In this document: piece by piece, positions 8,581 to 17,738 of the stretch
Layout of the letters: each line of letters opens with the position of its first letter
Numbering within the stretch: the first letter of the stretch is position 1
Assembly: GCF_016412875.1 (NCBI RefSeq)
Contig: NZ_JAEKPD010000014.1
Span: forward strand, 85,734 to 149,733
Source: Palleronia pontilimi
GTDB taxonomy: Bacteria; Pseudomonadota; Alphaproteobacteria; Rhodobacterales; Rhodobacteraceae
Length of the DNA stretch: 64,000 nucleotides
Reading direction: 5' to 3'
The notes under the pieces: model-generated
Told to the model about the DNA's origin: nothing
Database searches by the model: none
The model's input: the letters and a program-made list of their open reading frames with translations, nothing else
Translations under genes and position numbers: made by a program

Positions 8581-9347
8581 GCGCCAACCTGATCGAAATG
8601 CGCAACATCTCGAAATCCTTCGGCGCGGTCACGGCGCTCAGCGATGTGACGTTGACCCTGCCGCACGGTTCGGTCCTGGGCCTGGTCGGCGACAACGCCG
8701 CGGGCAAGTCCACGCTGATGAAGGTGCTGGCGGGCGCGATCACCCCCGACCGCGGCAAGATCCTGATCGACGGCGCGCCCGGGCGTTACAGCCACCCCAT
8801 CGGGGCGCGCGACGCGGGGATCGAAATGATCTATCAGGATTTCGCGCTGGTGCCCGATCTGACCGTCGCGCAGAACATCTTCCTGGGGCGCGAGATCATG
8901 CGCAGCGTGGCGGGCGTCCCGATCCTCGACCGGAAGACCATGAGCGCCCGCGCGCGCGAGCTTTTCGCGGGGCTCGGGCTGCGGGTGCCGTCGGTGACGC
9001 TGCCGGTCGTGGCGCTGTCGGGCGGCCAGCAGCAGGCCGTCGCCATCGCGCGGGCGACGGCCTTCAACGCACGGCTGGTCATCATGGACGAACCCACGGC
9101 CAACCTGGGCGCGCCCGCCATCGAGAAGGTGCGCGAGACCATCACCCGCCTGAAAGAGAACGGCGTCGCCGTCATCATCATCAGCCACCGGCTCGAGGAC
9201 ATCTTCGCCATCGGTGACGCCATGATGGTGATGAAGCAGGGCCGGGTCGTGGGCACCCGCGCCGTGGACGACACCGAAAATGCCGAGATCGTCGAGATGA
9301 TCGTCACCGGCCGGGATCCGCGGGAACGGACCGCGGTTCCGGCATGA
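8577..9347 (+). CDS. sugar ABC transporter ATP-binding protein
   Basis: A 256-residue single-domain ATPase that powers the permease. Seen: Walker A as GDNAAGKST, signature ALSGGQQQAVAIARA, Walker B LVIMDEPTANLG and the H-loop IIISHR. In Walker A the usual glycine before AGK is alanine. It has only one ABC domain, unlike the double RbsA, and so probably works as a homodimer like FrcA-type proteins. The open frame extends far upstream inside the permease gene; the true start is the ATG overlapping the permease stop. Confidence 0.93.
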   Translation: MSANLIEMRNISKSFGAVTALSDVTLTLPHGSVLGLVGDNAAGKSTLMKVLAGAITPDRGKILIDGAPGRYSHPIGARDAGIEMIYQDFALVPDLTVAQNIFLGREIMRSVAGVPILDRKTMSARARELFAGLGLRVPSVTLPVVALSGGQQQAVAIARATAFNARLVIMDEPTANLGAPAIEKVRETITRLKENGVAVIIISHRLEDIFAIGDAMMVMKQGRVVGTRAVDDTENAEIVEMIVTGRDPRERTAVPA

Positions 9348-10525
9348 GGCCCAAACCCGGCCTGGCCGATGTCGCGCGGACAGCGGGCGTGTCCATGGGC
9401 ACCGCGTCGAACGTGCTGAACAATCCGGACCGGGTGCGCCCGGCAACCCGCGCCAAAGTCTATCGCGCCATGCGCGACCTGGGATACGGGCACAAAGGCG
9501 TGGTCTTTCCCGCCGATCCGCCCGTCGGCGCCGCCCCCGTCCCCGAATGGGGCGGGGACAGGCCGTTCCTGATGACGCTGGGCTATATCTCGGTCGATTT
9601 CCTGGCCCGGATCGACGTGATGCCCCATCGCAACGACCGCGTGACGGGCGAAAGGATCTCGAAGCATCTGGGCGGCCCGGCCGCCAACGTGGCCGTCGCC
9701 GCGGCTGGACTCGGGGGCCCGTTTGCCCTGGATGTGGAGCTTGCGACCGCCATAGGCCGCGACCCCGACAGCCTGTGGGCGCTGGAACAGCTGGCGCAGC
9801 GCGGCGTGCGGGCCCGCGCCATCCGTCATCCCGAACGCCATCGCCTGTCGCGCTGCATCGTCCTTCTGGAATCCGATGGAAGCCGCACCAAGGTGAACGA
9901 ACCGCTGACGCTCAGCGGCCCCGAGCTTCTGCCGCGGCTGCCTTCCAGCCCCGTCCGCCGCCGATCGCATCTGCACGCGGATGGCTATCAGGCGGGTGTC
10001 ATCCTGCCGCTGGCCGACCGGCTGCACGAGCTCGGCTTCACGCTCAGCGTCCATGACACCGGGCTGGATCCAAGCCACTTCTGCGGCGACGGCTTCGCGG
10101 ATCTGGTGCGCCGCATGGATCTGGCGTTCCTGAACCGCAGGTCCGCCGGTTGGATCCTGGGCCAGTCGCTGGCGACCAGCCATCTGATCGCGGCGTTCGC
10201 CAGGCATCTGACCGAGATCGCGGACCGCAACGACGTGGTGCTGACGCTTGGGCCGGATGGCGCGGTGGTGTTTCCACGCGACGCCACCGAGCCTCTGCGC
10301 GTCATGGCCCCGTCCACCGACGTGGTCGATGGAACAGGCGCGGGCGACAGCTTCATCGGCTGCTACTTGGCGCAGCGCCTGCACCAGGTCGATCCCGCGA
10401 TGGCGGCCGAACGGGCCTGCCGGGCCGCCAGCCTGAATATGACCGCCGAGGGCGCGCAAGGCCGCATCGCCAGCGCCGCCGACCTCGGAGTGACCGAGCT
10501 TCTTGCCGAAACCGGGGCGCCGTGA
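9344..10525 (+). CDS. LacI-type HTH fused to a PfkB carbohydrate kinase domain
   Basis: A 393-residue protein with an unusual two-domain plan. Residues about 5-48 (LADVARTAGVSMGTASNVLN and onward) are a LacI-family helix-turn-helix with hinge. From about residue 75 to the end it is a PfkB/ribokinase-type kinase, with GGPAANVAVAAAGLGG in the N-lobe and the catalytic anion hole DGTGAGDS near 328-335. The usual LacI periplasmic-binding-type sensor is absent. Its ATG overlaps the ATPase stop and its TGA overlaps the next start, so it is inside the operon. It probably regulates the operon, sensing or phosphorylating the imported sugar; binding to the TTGAA palindromes at 6383 and 6534 is my inference. 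Confidence 0.88.
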   Translation: MRPKPGLADVARTAGVSMGTASNVLNNPDRVRPATRAKVYRAMRDLGYGHKGVVFPADPPVGAAPVPEWGGDRPFLMTLGYISVDFLARIDVMPHRNDRVTGERISKHLGGPAANVAVAAAGLGGPFALDVELATAIGRDPDSLWALEQLAQRGVRARAIRHPERHRLSRCIVLLESDGSRTKVNEPLTLSGPELLPRLPSSPVRRRSHLHADGYQAGVILPLADRLHELGFTLSVHDTGLDPSHFCGDGFADLVRRMDLAFLNRRSAGWILGQSLATSHLIAAFARHLTEIADRNDVVLTLGPDGAVVFPRDATEPLRVMAPSTDVVDGTGAGDSFIGCYLAQRLHQVDPAMAAERACRAASLNMTAEGAQGRIASAADLGVTELLAETGAP

Positions 10526-11427
10526 CCGTCTGGGTCGTGGGCAACGTGACCGAGGACCACACCTTCGCTGTGGATCGACTGCCGCGCGCCGGTGAAACCC
10601 GCTTGGCGCGCAGCCACCGGACCGAGTTGGGCGGCAAGGGTCTGAATCAGGCGCTGATCCTCGCGCGCGCCGACATCGCGACGCGGCTGGTCGCCCCGAT
10701 CGGTCGCGATGCGCCGGGCCGGGCGGCCCGCGCCATGGTCGCGGCCGAAATCCCCGGCGCCACGCTGATCGAAACCGATGCCCCCACCGACCGCTCCATC
10801 ATCACGGTTGCCGAGGGCGGCGAGAATTCCATCCTTTCGACAGCCGCGGCCGCACGTTCGATGACCCCTGCGGCGGCGGTGGCCGCGCTTGCGGATCTCT
10901 CGCCGGGCGACACGGTGCTGTTGCAGGGCAATCTGACGCGCCCCACGACCCGGTCCGTGCTTGAGTTGGCGCGCGCGCGCCGTGCCGCGACCGTTGCGAA
11001 TCCGTCGCCCATCGAATGGGATTGGACTCCTCTCTGGCCGTTGCTGGATCTGGTCTTCGTGAACGCGCCCGAGCTTGCGCACCTCTCCGGCGCCCGCGAC
11101 ACCACGGGCGGATGCCGCGCGCTGCTCGATCTTGGACTTCGTGAGCTGGTCGTGACGCTTGGCGCGGACGGCGCACTCGCGGCGTCAAGGGAAGGAACCG
11201 TCTCGGTGTCGGCAATCGCAGTCGAGCCTGTCGATACCGCCGGTGCCGGGGATACATTCTGCGGGGCCTACCTCGCGGCGACATTGCGCGGACGGTCACC
11301 GGAGGCGGCGCTGGGCATCGCCGCCAGTGCCGCGGCTCTGACCGTGGGGCGCCCCGGCACGCACGGCGCCTTTCCCGATCGGACCGAACTGTCGGCTTGC
11401 TTCGGAGATCAGGTGGCATCCTCGTGA
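10522..11427 (+). CDS. PfkB-family carbohydrate kinase (ribokinase-like)
   Basis: A 301-residue sugar kinase. N-terminal VWVVGNVTEDHTFAVDRLP, substrate-binding GGKGLNQA and the catalytic DTAGAGDTFCG near the C-terminus are diagnostic. It starts with GTG overlapping the previous stop (GTGA), so it is translationally coupled to the HTH-kinase fusion gene. It is the last gene of the operon and probably phosphorylates the imported sugar or nucleoside. Two kinase domains in one operon suggest that one acts mainly as a sensor or that two successive phosphorylations occur. Confidence 0.9.
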   Translation: MTVWVVGNVTEDHTFAVDRLPRAGETRLARSHRTELGGKGLNQALILARADIATRLVAPIGRDAPGRAARAMVAAEIPGATLIETDAPTDRSIITVAEGGENSILSTAAAARSMTPAAAVAALADLSPGDTVLLQGNLTRPTTRSVLELARARRAATVANPSPIEWDWTPLWPLLDLVFVNAPELAHLSGARDTTGGCRALLDLGLRELVVTLGADGALAASREGTVSVSAIAVEPVDTAGAGDTFCGAYLAATLRGRSPEAALGIAASAAALTVGRPGTHGAFPDRTELSACFGDQVASS

Positions 11428-11854
11428 CCAATTACGACCGCCGTCGACTATCGGCTCGGGCCAACCTTGTTCCGCAAGTTCTGGCAGGGATTCTTATTGT
11501 GGATAACGTGTTGGCCAAGGTGCGGAGCAGACCGGTTCTTCTGTGCTGCAAGATCACGATCTGGTCGGCGCACCTCGGGCGCGAAGGCGAGTGATCCATC
11601 GATTTCACAGTCGAATTAGTGCGTCGGCGCTCTATCAAGACGGTTCCGCTCGCAGACCGCCTGGAGCGACTTCTGAGACGTAATTCATAGCCATCCTTTC
11701 TTGGGATAGCTGATAGGTAAAGCAAGCGCCCCGTGACGCGCCCAGCGGCTTTGACGCGACTCCGGCCAAGTATCACGAATTCCCTCGGGCCGCCGCTGTT
11801 CATCAGATCGATCCTCATATCGCGAACCCATCGAAGCGACGATGGAGTGAACGC
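11428..11854. other. intergenic stretch without a recognisable gene
   Basis: About 430 bp downstream of the sugar operon. A leftward frame at 11432-11908 is open, but its protein is basic, of low complexity and unlike anything I recognise, and it overlaps the regulator relic. I see no supported gene here. Confidence 0.5.
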
Positions 11855-12072
11855 TATATCCCCAGCCCGACCGCAATGCTGATCTCGGATGCCTTTGACG
11901 CCAGCCAAAAGACCCAGCGAGAGAGCGCGTAGGAAGTGGGCTTCCCGAGAGCGAACGTCATCTCGATGCTGCGCTTAGGCGAGATGCGTCTCCCCATCGA
12001 AAGGTGCCCTGCCCTCGCCAGGTCGCCCGGGATCGACGAGCGGCATCTGATCAAGACGGCCATGACGGAAAC
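11855..12072 (+). pseudogene. relic of a small XRE-like regulator, truncated
   Basis: Translated in one frame this reads IPSPTAMLISDAFDASQKTQ, then a TAG at 11930, then EVGFPRANVISMLRLGEMRL and GIDERHLIKTAMTE. It matches the gene at 19791-20109 almost position by position (PNVISMLRSGEMRP, GIDEKHMI). The start codon is lost, a Glu codon has become TAG, and the 3' part is replaced by an IS110 fragment. The family is a short DNA-binding helix-turn-helix protein; the name is inferred from the paralogue. Confidence 0.65.
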
Positions 12073-12520
12073 CGCGCACCTCGTTGGCCAGATCAATGGT
12101 CTTGCTGAGCAAGGCCCTGCGCGTGCTCAAAAGAGCCCGGTTAGAATGGGCCTCACGGCTCTTCAATTGAACGGGACCGAACCAATCCGTCCGCAGGATG
12201 TGGGCGATACCGCGCGTATCGTTGAGATCCGTCTTGTTCCGCATCGCATACAGGGCAGCACTCACCTGGCGCGCCTCCATGCAGGCGACGTCAAATCCTT
12301 CCGCGGTCAGACCGTAGAACAGATTCCGGCTCAGGGTGCCGGACTCGAAGCAGATGCGTTCGACCCAGACGGAAAGCGCGGCCAGATACGCCGATATCTC
12401 CTCGATCTCACAAGGCAGTTCCCGCTCACACGGAACCTTGCCTTTACCGTCAACGACACAAACCGCGCACGAATGCAGCGATACATCCAATCCCGCAAGA
12501 TACTCCGTTCGAAATCTCAC
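12070..12520 (-). pseudogene. IS110-family transposase, N-terminal fragment
   Basis: About 150 residues with the DEDD-type N-terminus of IS110 transposases: EYLAGLDVSLHSCAVCVVD, RICFESGTLSRNL, and the conserved KTDLNDTRGIAHILRT. After LANEVRG the frame runs into the regulator relic, so roughly half the transposase, including the C-terminal Transposase_20 region, is missing. The start is a GTG or lies upstream. This is a dead remnant. Confidence 0.8.
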
Positions 12521-12693
12521 ATGTTCACAGTTATCCTGTGCTCTTATCGGGAGTTCGGCCTCCGATCAGGGTCAGCCCAATTACGCATGCTATGGGCCGT
12601 CACCCATCAGGACGCCAGGCCTTACGACGCCACCCCATCGACGTCTTACGCAAGCAGGGAAAGCAAAGTCGCGGGCTTTCCAATGTGAGCCGA

Positions 12694-13368
12694 TTAGTCT
12701 TCTCTCCGGAGACGTTTGGCCACCTCCTTAAACCCTCGCGCCTCGGCGTGCTGGAGCGGTGTGACACCATCGCGATCGGCCAGCGAGCGATCGGCCCCGG
12801 CCGACAGGAGGGCGTCGAGCACCGCCTGATGGTCCGGACCACCATCGCCCAGCACCACCGCCTCCATGACGGCCGTCCAGTGCAGGTTGTTGATGTGGTC
12901 GAGCGGTGCGCCCGCATCGATCAGGCGCCGCACCACCTCGGCATGGCCGAGATGGGCCGCGGCGATCAGCGCGGTGCGACGGTAGGGGCTGGTGACAAGA
13001 GCCGGATCGTTGCCTAGCGCGATGGCGAGCGACATCAGTTCGGGATCATCTGCCACAGCGGCAATGGTGACGGCATCGTAGGCCTGATGTTCAAATGTAT
13101 TCATATCGGCCCCTGCCTTGGCGAGGGCGCGCAGCGCGTCATCTTCGGAGGCAAAGGCGGCGACGTGCACCGGCGTCCGGCCACGGGAGTCGCGCGCATT
13201 GACGTCGGCGCCGTCCGCTGCGAGTTGAGCGATCCGTGCGACGTCACCTTCATGCGCGGCCCGGAAGAGACCGTCATAGGCCGCGACTTCGCTTGGCGAA
13301 GGGGCGGTTTGCGCCCCAACAGGACCCGCAAGTCCGATGAAAAGGGCAATAAGGGGAAGACGGCGCAT
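12694..13368 (-). CDS. secreted ankyrin-repeat protein
   Basis: A 224-residue protein with a signal peptide (MRRLPLIALFIGLAGPVGAQ) and four to five ankyrin repeats, for example GADVNARDSRGRTPVHVAAF and RRTALIAAAHLGHAEVVRRL. It is exported, probably to the periplasm, and binds another protein; the partner is unknown. The ATG at 13368 was preferred over upstream codons because it starts the signal peptide and follows AAAGG. It lies downstream of, and in the same direction as, the DUF336 gene, 65 bp away. Confidence 0.85.
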   Translation of the reverse strand: MRRLPLIALFIGLAGPVGAQTAPSPSEVAAYDGLFRAAHEGDVARIAQLAADGADVNARDSRGRTPVHVAAFASEDDALRALAKAGADMNTFEHQAYDAVTIAAVADDPELMSLAIALGNDPALVTSPYRRTALIAAAHLGHAEVVRRLIDAGAPLDHINNLHWTAVMEAVVLGDGGPDHQAVLDALLSAGADRSLADRDGVTPLQHAEARGFKEVAKRLRRED

Positions 13369-13433
13369 GTATCTACCTTTCTCGCAATGTTCGTAAGGAA
13401 GGGTCCGCGCCCGACGCGCGAACCCCATAGGCC

Positions 13434-13916
13434 CTATTCGGCGCCGATCGCATCGAGACCGACACGGGCGCAATCCGCGTCGATCTCGCCCGACGGTGCG
13501 CCGCCGACGCCGATGCCGCCCACCAGCGCGTCACCGATCCGGATCGGCAGGCCGCCCGCCTGGATCACAAGGCGCGCATCCATGTCGCCAAGGCCATTGT
13601 TCTGCGTGTTGTCGGAGGTGAATTCGGCCAGCCTGGCGGTGTCGCGACCAAGACTGGCCGAGGTGAAGGCCTTGCCCGTCGCGCTCGACGCGGTGTGCGG
13701 GCCCGAATTGTCGGCCTTCAGAAGCACCTTGGTATTGCCGTCGCGGGCAACGATCGCAACGCTGACGTCGTGACCTTCCGCAGCACAGGCTGCGAGGGCC
13801 GCGTTCGCGGCATCACCTGCCATGACGAGCGGCAAATAGGGGCTGGTCGGCAGGTCCTGGGCCACGACGGCCACGGGCGCGGTCAGGGCGGCGAGAAGAG
13901 CGGTCGTTCTGAGCAT
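13434..13916 (-). CDS. exported GlcG/HbpS-like (DUF336) heme-binding family protein
   Basis: A 160-residue protein with a signal peptide (MLRTTALLAALTAPVAVVAQ). The body has DUF336 features: VSVAIVARDGN, SATGKAFTSASLG, and the glycine-rich GDALVGGIGVGGAPSGEIDADCARVGLDAI. Characterised members (HbpS) bind heme or degrade it; others are called GlcG and have no firm function. AAAGGAG precedes the ATG at 13916. It is probably co-transcribed with the ankyrin gene. Confidence 0.85.
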   Translation of the reverse strand: MLRTTALLAALTAPVAVVAQDLPTSPYLPLVMAGDAANAALAACAAEGHDVSVAIVARDGNTKVLLKADNSGPHTASSATGKAFTSASLGRDTARLAEFTSDNTQNNGLGDMDARLVIQAGGLPIRIGDALVGGIGVGGAPSGEIDADCARVGLDAIGAE

Positions 13917-14005
13917 GTCGGTTCTCCTTTGCTGGTAACAGAAAGACACCTACGCCACCGCGGGACCTTGCCCCATTCGTAGAGCGGACCGACGCCTCCG
14001 TAGAA

Positions 14006-14614
14006 CTACGGAGCGCTCTCGGCCTCGATCCAGAGACGCGTCATCTCAACGGGCGAGGTCGTTCCGAGCTTGGTCCCGATGGCCGCGCGATGGCTTTCCA
14101 CCGTCCGAGGCGAGACGTCGAGTGCTCCGGCAATATCGCGGGTCGCAAAGCCGCGCGCCACAAGCGACAGGACTTCGCGCTCGCGCGGGGTCAGCCCGGC
14201 CAGAAGTTCAATCGTTTCGCAGTGCTCGGCGTCGGTCTGGGCGGCTCTATTGAGCGCTGCCTGCCCTTTCTGGATCGCGTCGATGAGGTCCTGTTCGTCG
14301 ATCGGTTTCGACAGGAAGTCGATGGCGCTGTTGCGGAACGCCTTGCGGCAGGCCTCGATGTCGCCGTGGCCCGAGATCACAACCGTCGGCCAGGCCACGC
14401 CGCCGACGGCCAGGCGTTCCTGCAGCTTCAACCCGGAGATCGCGGGCATCCGGATATCGAGGATCAGACAGCCCGGATCAAGCTTCGGCAGAGCCGACAA
14501 GAAATTCTCGGGGCCGGGAAAGACCCTGACGTCGAGCCCCACCGTCGAGAGCAACAGCGAGAGCGCGTCGCAAACCGCCGCATCGTCGTCGACGAGATAG
14601 ACCGGCGCTGTCAT
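14006..14614 (-). CDS. two-component response regulator, FixJ/NarL type
   Basis: A 202-residue regulator. The receiver domain has the acidic triad near residues 9-11 (VDDD), the phosphoacceptor Asp53 in CLILDIRMP and the conserved lysine in FLSKPID. The C-terminal LuxR-type helix-turn-helix reads LTPREREVLSLVARGFATRD and TVESHRAAIGTKL. It begins by overlapping the end of the histidine kinase reading frame (4 bp), so the pair was one operon. The partner kinase is broken here, so the regulator may be unresponsive or use another donor. Confidence 0.93.
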   Translation of the reverse strand: MTAPVYLVDDDAAVCDALSLLLSTVGLDVRVFPGPENFLSALPKLDPGCLILDIRMPAISGLKLQERLAVGGVAWPTVVISGHGDIEACRKAFRNSAIDFLSKPIDEQDLIDAIQKGQAALNRAAQTDAEHCETIELLAGLTPREREVLSLVARGFATRDIAGALDVSPRTVESHRAAIGTKLGTTSPVEMTRLWIEAESAP

Positions 14615-16146
14615 TCCGCGGCCTCCTTCGCCGCGCGAACCAGCGGCAGGCTGATCCTGAACCGTGCGCCCTCGTGGCTCTCGACCAGCGTCAGATCGTC
14701 ACCCGCCCGCTCGACCAAGCGATGGCTGAGCGCGAGGCCAAGGCCCGTTCCGCCTTCCCGTGTCGTCACGAACGGGGTGAACAGCCGGTCCCGCACGTCC
14801 GGCCGGATGCCGGGCCCGGTGTCGCTGACGTCGATCACTGCCATCTCTCCCTCTAGAGACGCATCAACGGCAACCTTGCGCGCCCCCGCGCTCTCGGCAA
14901 CCGCATCGAAAGCGTTTTGCATCAGGTTGAAGAGCACCTGCTCCAACTCCACGAGATCGCCCTCAACCAACACCGGCGTCGGTGGCATGGTCAGGTCCAG
15001 ACGGGCGCCAAGCTCCGCGGCCTGTCCCGCGAGCAGGGTTTCGGCCACGCGGATGCATTCCCTTAAGGTCGATCATTTCCGCATTCCGCTCCCGCGGCCG
15101 GGTCCACGTCCGCAGACGCTCCAGTATGGCGGAGGCGCGCCGCGTCTGTCTGACCACGTCGTCGAGAATTCCCGTGACGCGGTCCGTGTCGCCCCGTGCG
15201 CCAGGTGCCTAGCCGCCTGGGCCTGCGCAAGGATCGCCGTCAAAGGCTGGGTCAATTCGTGCGCCATCCCGCTTGCCATCTCGCCAAGCGCATTCACTCG
15301 GGAGGCATGGCTGAGACGGGTCTCGAGGCCACTCAACTCGGCGCTCGCTTCGGCCGCGCGCACCTTGGCGCGTTGTCGTCCGATCGTGCGCAGAGCGACG
15401 CCGCCGAGTACGATCAGGGCGAGGACGAGGGCCACCCGGCCCGGCGGCAAGATATCCGATACCGTCACGCGGATCGCGATCTTTAGCTCGAGCGGCTGGG
15501 TGCCGCTCGAAAGCGCGCGGGTAAACTGCGGCGCGCGCGCATCGCCGGCCACACCGACAAGCGGCGTGCCGTCGGGAAGCGCCAGCCGCCGCGTCGCCTC
15601 GGCACGCATCCAAAAGGCGGGATCGCCATCAAGCAGGGCCACGGCGTCGATAACAAGCGCGAGCCCGTGGCGGGCCGTCTCGGAATTCGGACTCCGTTTC
15701 ACGACCAGATAGGCCGGGCTGTCAGAGGGATACCGCACCAGGACCGGAGCGCCCGTCGAGCGTTCGGCTGTCGCGCGAATGAGATCCCGGAGTTCAGCCT
15801 CGTGGATCCCGATCTCCAGCACCCCACCCGCCCCGTCGAGCGGCACGAGTGAGATGCCGATGATCCGGGGGAGGACCGCATTATCGCGCTCGCAACCTCT
15901 TGAAAGAGGTCCTGACGCTGCTCCGCACCGGCCACCGCGATCGCCGACAGGGCCGTCAGGTGCGCATCATGCTGATCGACGCGATGCGATGCGATGGCGT
16001 GAAGGCGCTCGCTTTCCGTCGTCAACTCACTCAGCCGTGCGCTGCGTTCGAAACCTGCAATTGCCGCCCGCCGGACAGCCGCACAGCAGAAACCAAGCGA
16101 ACACCTGGACCAGGGAGCGGCGCACAAGATTTCTGACTGATCGCAT
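14611..16146 (-). pseudogene. sensor histidine kinase, broken by about four frameshifts
   Basis: The parts of one membrane kinase can be read in successive frames: a membrane segment (LVRRSLVQVFAWFLLC), a sensor part (VDQHDAHLTALSAIAV to LVPLDGAGGVLEIGI), a second membrane helix, the H-box EMASGMAHELTQPLTAIL, RRASAILERLRTW, then NLMQNAFDAVAES, DTGPGIRPDVRDRLF and GTGLGLALSHRLVE. Frame changes are needed near 16065, 15890, 15195 and 15062; the last two lie in short G runs (C on the plus strand). The paired response regulator is intact. Either the kinase is a recent pseudogene or the sequence has indel errors. Confidence 0.85.
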
Positions 16147-16247
16147 TCTCTCTGCCACGTATCCGGTTCCGGTGCGAGCGATGCTGTCGGCGCATCGCGA
16201 AGTCGGGGCGAGCATAGCCTCTTGGCGCGGTCTTGAAATCCGTAGGA

Positions 16248-16412
16248 CTACAGAGGCCAGTCGGAGTGGCTACGACAAACCTGTGGGTCGCGCAGGAACG
16301 TCATCTCGCCGACGGCGTCACCGAACACCTCTCTGTGCACGGCGTGGAAGTCCTGAAGCTCGGCCCCGACGGGGGTATGCGAGACGCGGCAGATGGATAC
16401 GAGCATTGTCAT
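16248..16412 (-). CDS. small ORF divergent from the LysR gene
   Basis: A possible 54-residue protein starting MTMLVSICRVSHTPVGAELQ. The ATG follows AAAGGACACAAC, a good ribosome binding site, and it diverges from the LysR-type regulator, the classic position of a regulated target. I do not recognise the family, and the short length and nearby debris suggest it could be the 5' remnant of a longer gene. Confidence 0.35.
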   Translation of the reverse strand: MTMLVSICRVSHTPVGAELQDFHAVHREVFGDAVGEMTFLRDPQVCRSHSDWPL

Positions 16413-16532
16413 GTTGTGTCCTTTCAAACAGCGGGTGCCCTGGCCTTGTGCCGGGCATGTCGAAGGGTGACATGAACGGGTTTGCACGAGTATACCCGCA
16501 TTATCGTCTTTATGATTCCATGAGATCGAACA

Positions 16533-17447
16533 ATGATTGATCAGCTCAGAACCATGGCGATCTTTCAGGCGGTGGCCGAGCTTGGATCGTTCCGGCAGGC
16601 CGCCAAGACGCTGAATCTGTCGCCCTCGGTGATCAGCCATCACGTCTCGAAGCTCGAGGAACAATTGGGCACGCCGCTCCTCTACCGCTCCACGCGCCGC
16701 ATGTCGCTGACCGATGCGGGTGCCGAGCTTCTGGCGGCCAGTCAACGGATGACCGCCGCCGCCCTGGATGGGCTGTCAGCCGTGCAGCGGCGCGCGAAGC
16801 AGCCCACGGGAACACTGACGATCGCGGCGGCGACCCCATTCGCGCAAAGCCCCTATGTCGAGGCATTCACCCGCTTTGCGCAGACGTTCCCCGACGTGCA
16901 TCTGAAGGTCCAACTGGATGACACCACAGTTCCACTGGAGGGGTCGACCGTCGATGTTGCCATTCGCGGCCGCACACACGACCTGGACGACAGCAGCTAC
17001 AAGGCGCGCAAACTGGGCATGGTTCAGTTCTGTGTCTTCGCAGCCCCGTCCTACGTGCACGGTCGGCCAAGACCCCAGTCGATGGAGGATCTCGCCGACT
17101 GGGATTGGATTCAAAGCCCGCCCATCTCCTGGTCTGCCTTCGCGACCTTGGCTGACGGGACTGTCCCCAGTCGGTCTCCGAGGATCGTCGCGACCTGCAA
17201 CAATTTCGCGATGGCCCGCAAGTTCGTCGAAGATGGTCTGGGGTTCATGATCGAAACCTACCCGCTCGTTGCCGACGACTTTCGCGCGGGGCGCCTGGTC
17301 CAATTGGTGCCGCGCGTAAAACTCCGTCCGATCGACGTTTACGCGATCTACCCGGCGAACAGCCCGAAAGATGGGCTCGCGCATCTGTTCGTCGATTTCA
17401 TGATGGGACAACCCTGGGCCGCAGAGCACAGTTTCGGCGTCCGGTGA
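16533..17447 (+). CDS. LysR-type transcriptional regulator
   Basis: A 304-residue LysR-family regulator. The N-terminal winged HTH spans about residues 5-62 (FQAVAELGSFRQAAKTLNLS, PSVISHHVSKLEEQLG) and the rest is the effector-binding domain. It resembles the AaeR/DsdC-like group that ends in a short C-terminal tail. The target is probably the divergent unit to its left, which here is only a short ORF, so its original partner may have been lost. Confidence 0.92.
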   Translation: MIDQLRTMAIFQAVAELGSFRQAAKTLNLSPSVISHHVSKLEEQLGTPLLYRSTRRMSLTDAGAELLAASQRMTAAALDGLSAVQRRAKQPTGTLTIAAATPFAQSPYVEAFTRFAQTFPDVHLKVQLDDTTVPLEGSTVDVAIRGRTHDLDDSSYKARKLGMVQFCVFAAPSYVHGRPRPQSMEDLADWDWIQSPPISWSAFATLADGTVPSRSPRIVATCNNFAMARKFVEDGLGFMIETYPLVADDFRAGRLVQLVPRVKLRPIDVYAIYPANSPKDGLAHLFVDFMMGQPWAAEHSFGVR

Positions 17448-17738
17448 TCGCTCCGTTGCAGCATGAGCGAGGACGGCGAACGGCGGCTCATGGTCGGGAA
17501 GCGGCAGTCCTTGGGGACGCGAAGGGTCGATCCAGCTGGGGCGCCGCAAGTCGGTTTCGAGCCCTGAACGACTGATGCCGCGGAACGGGCGAATGTCGGG
17601 TTCGGTGGATCGGCGCTGCAGTATTGGCAAGGTGTTTCGTATGATCCTGCGCTCGCCCGTGTAGGTGCGCCGCGCGCCGAAAAGGACGCTATTGCAACCG
17701 TTGGATCTTTCCGTTCAATCGCCGCACGCGGGTGCGGG

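Noticed and set aside
11432..11908. Leftward 158-residue frame
   Set aside because: It overlaps the regulator relic, has no clear start signal and the product resembles no family I know.
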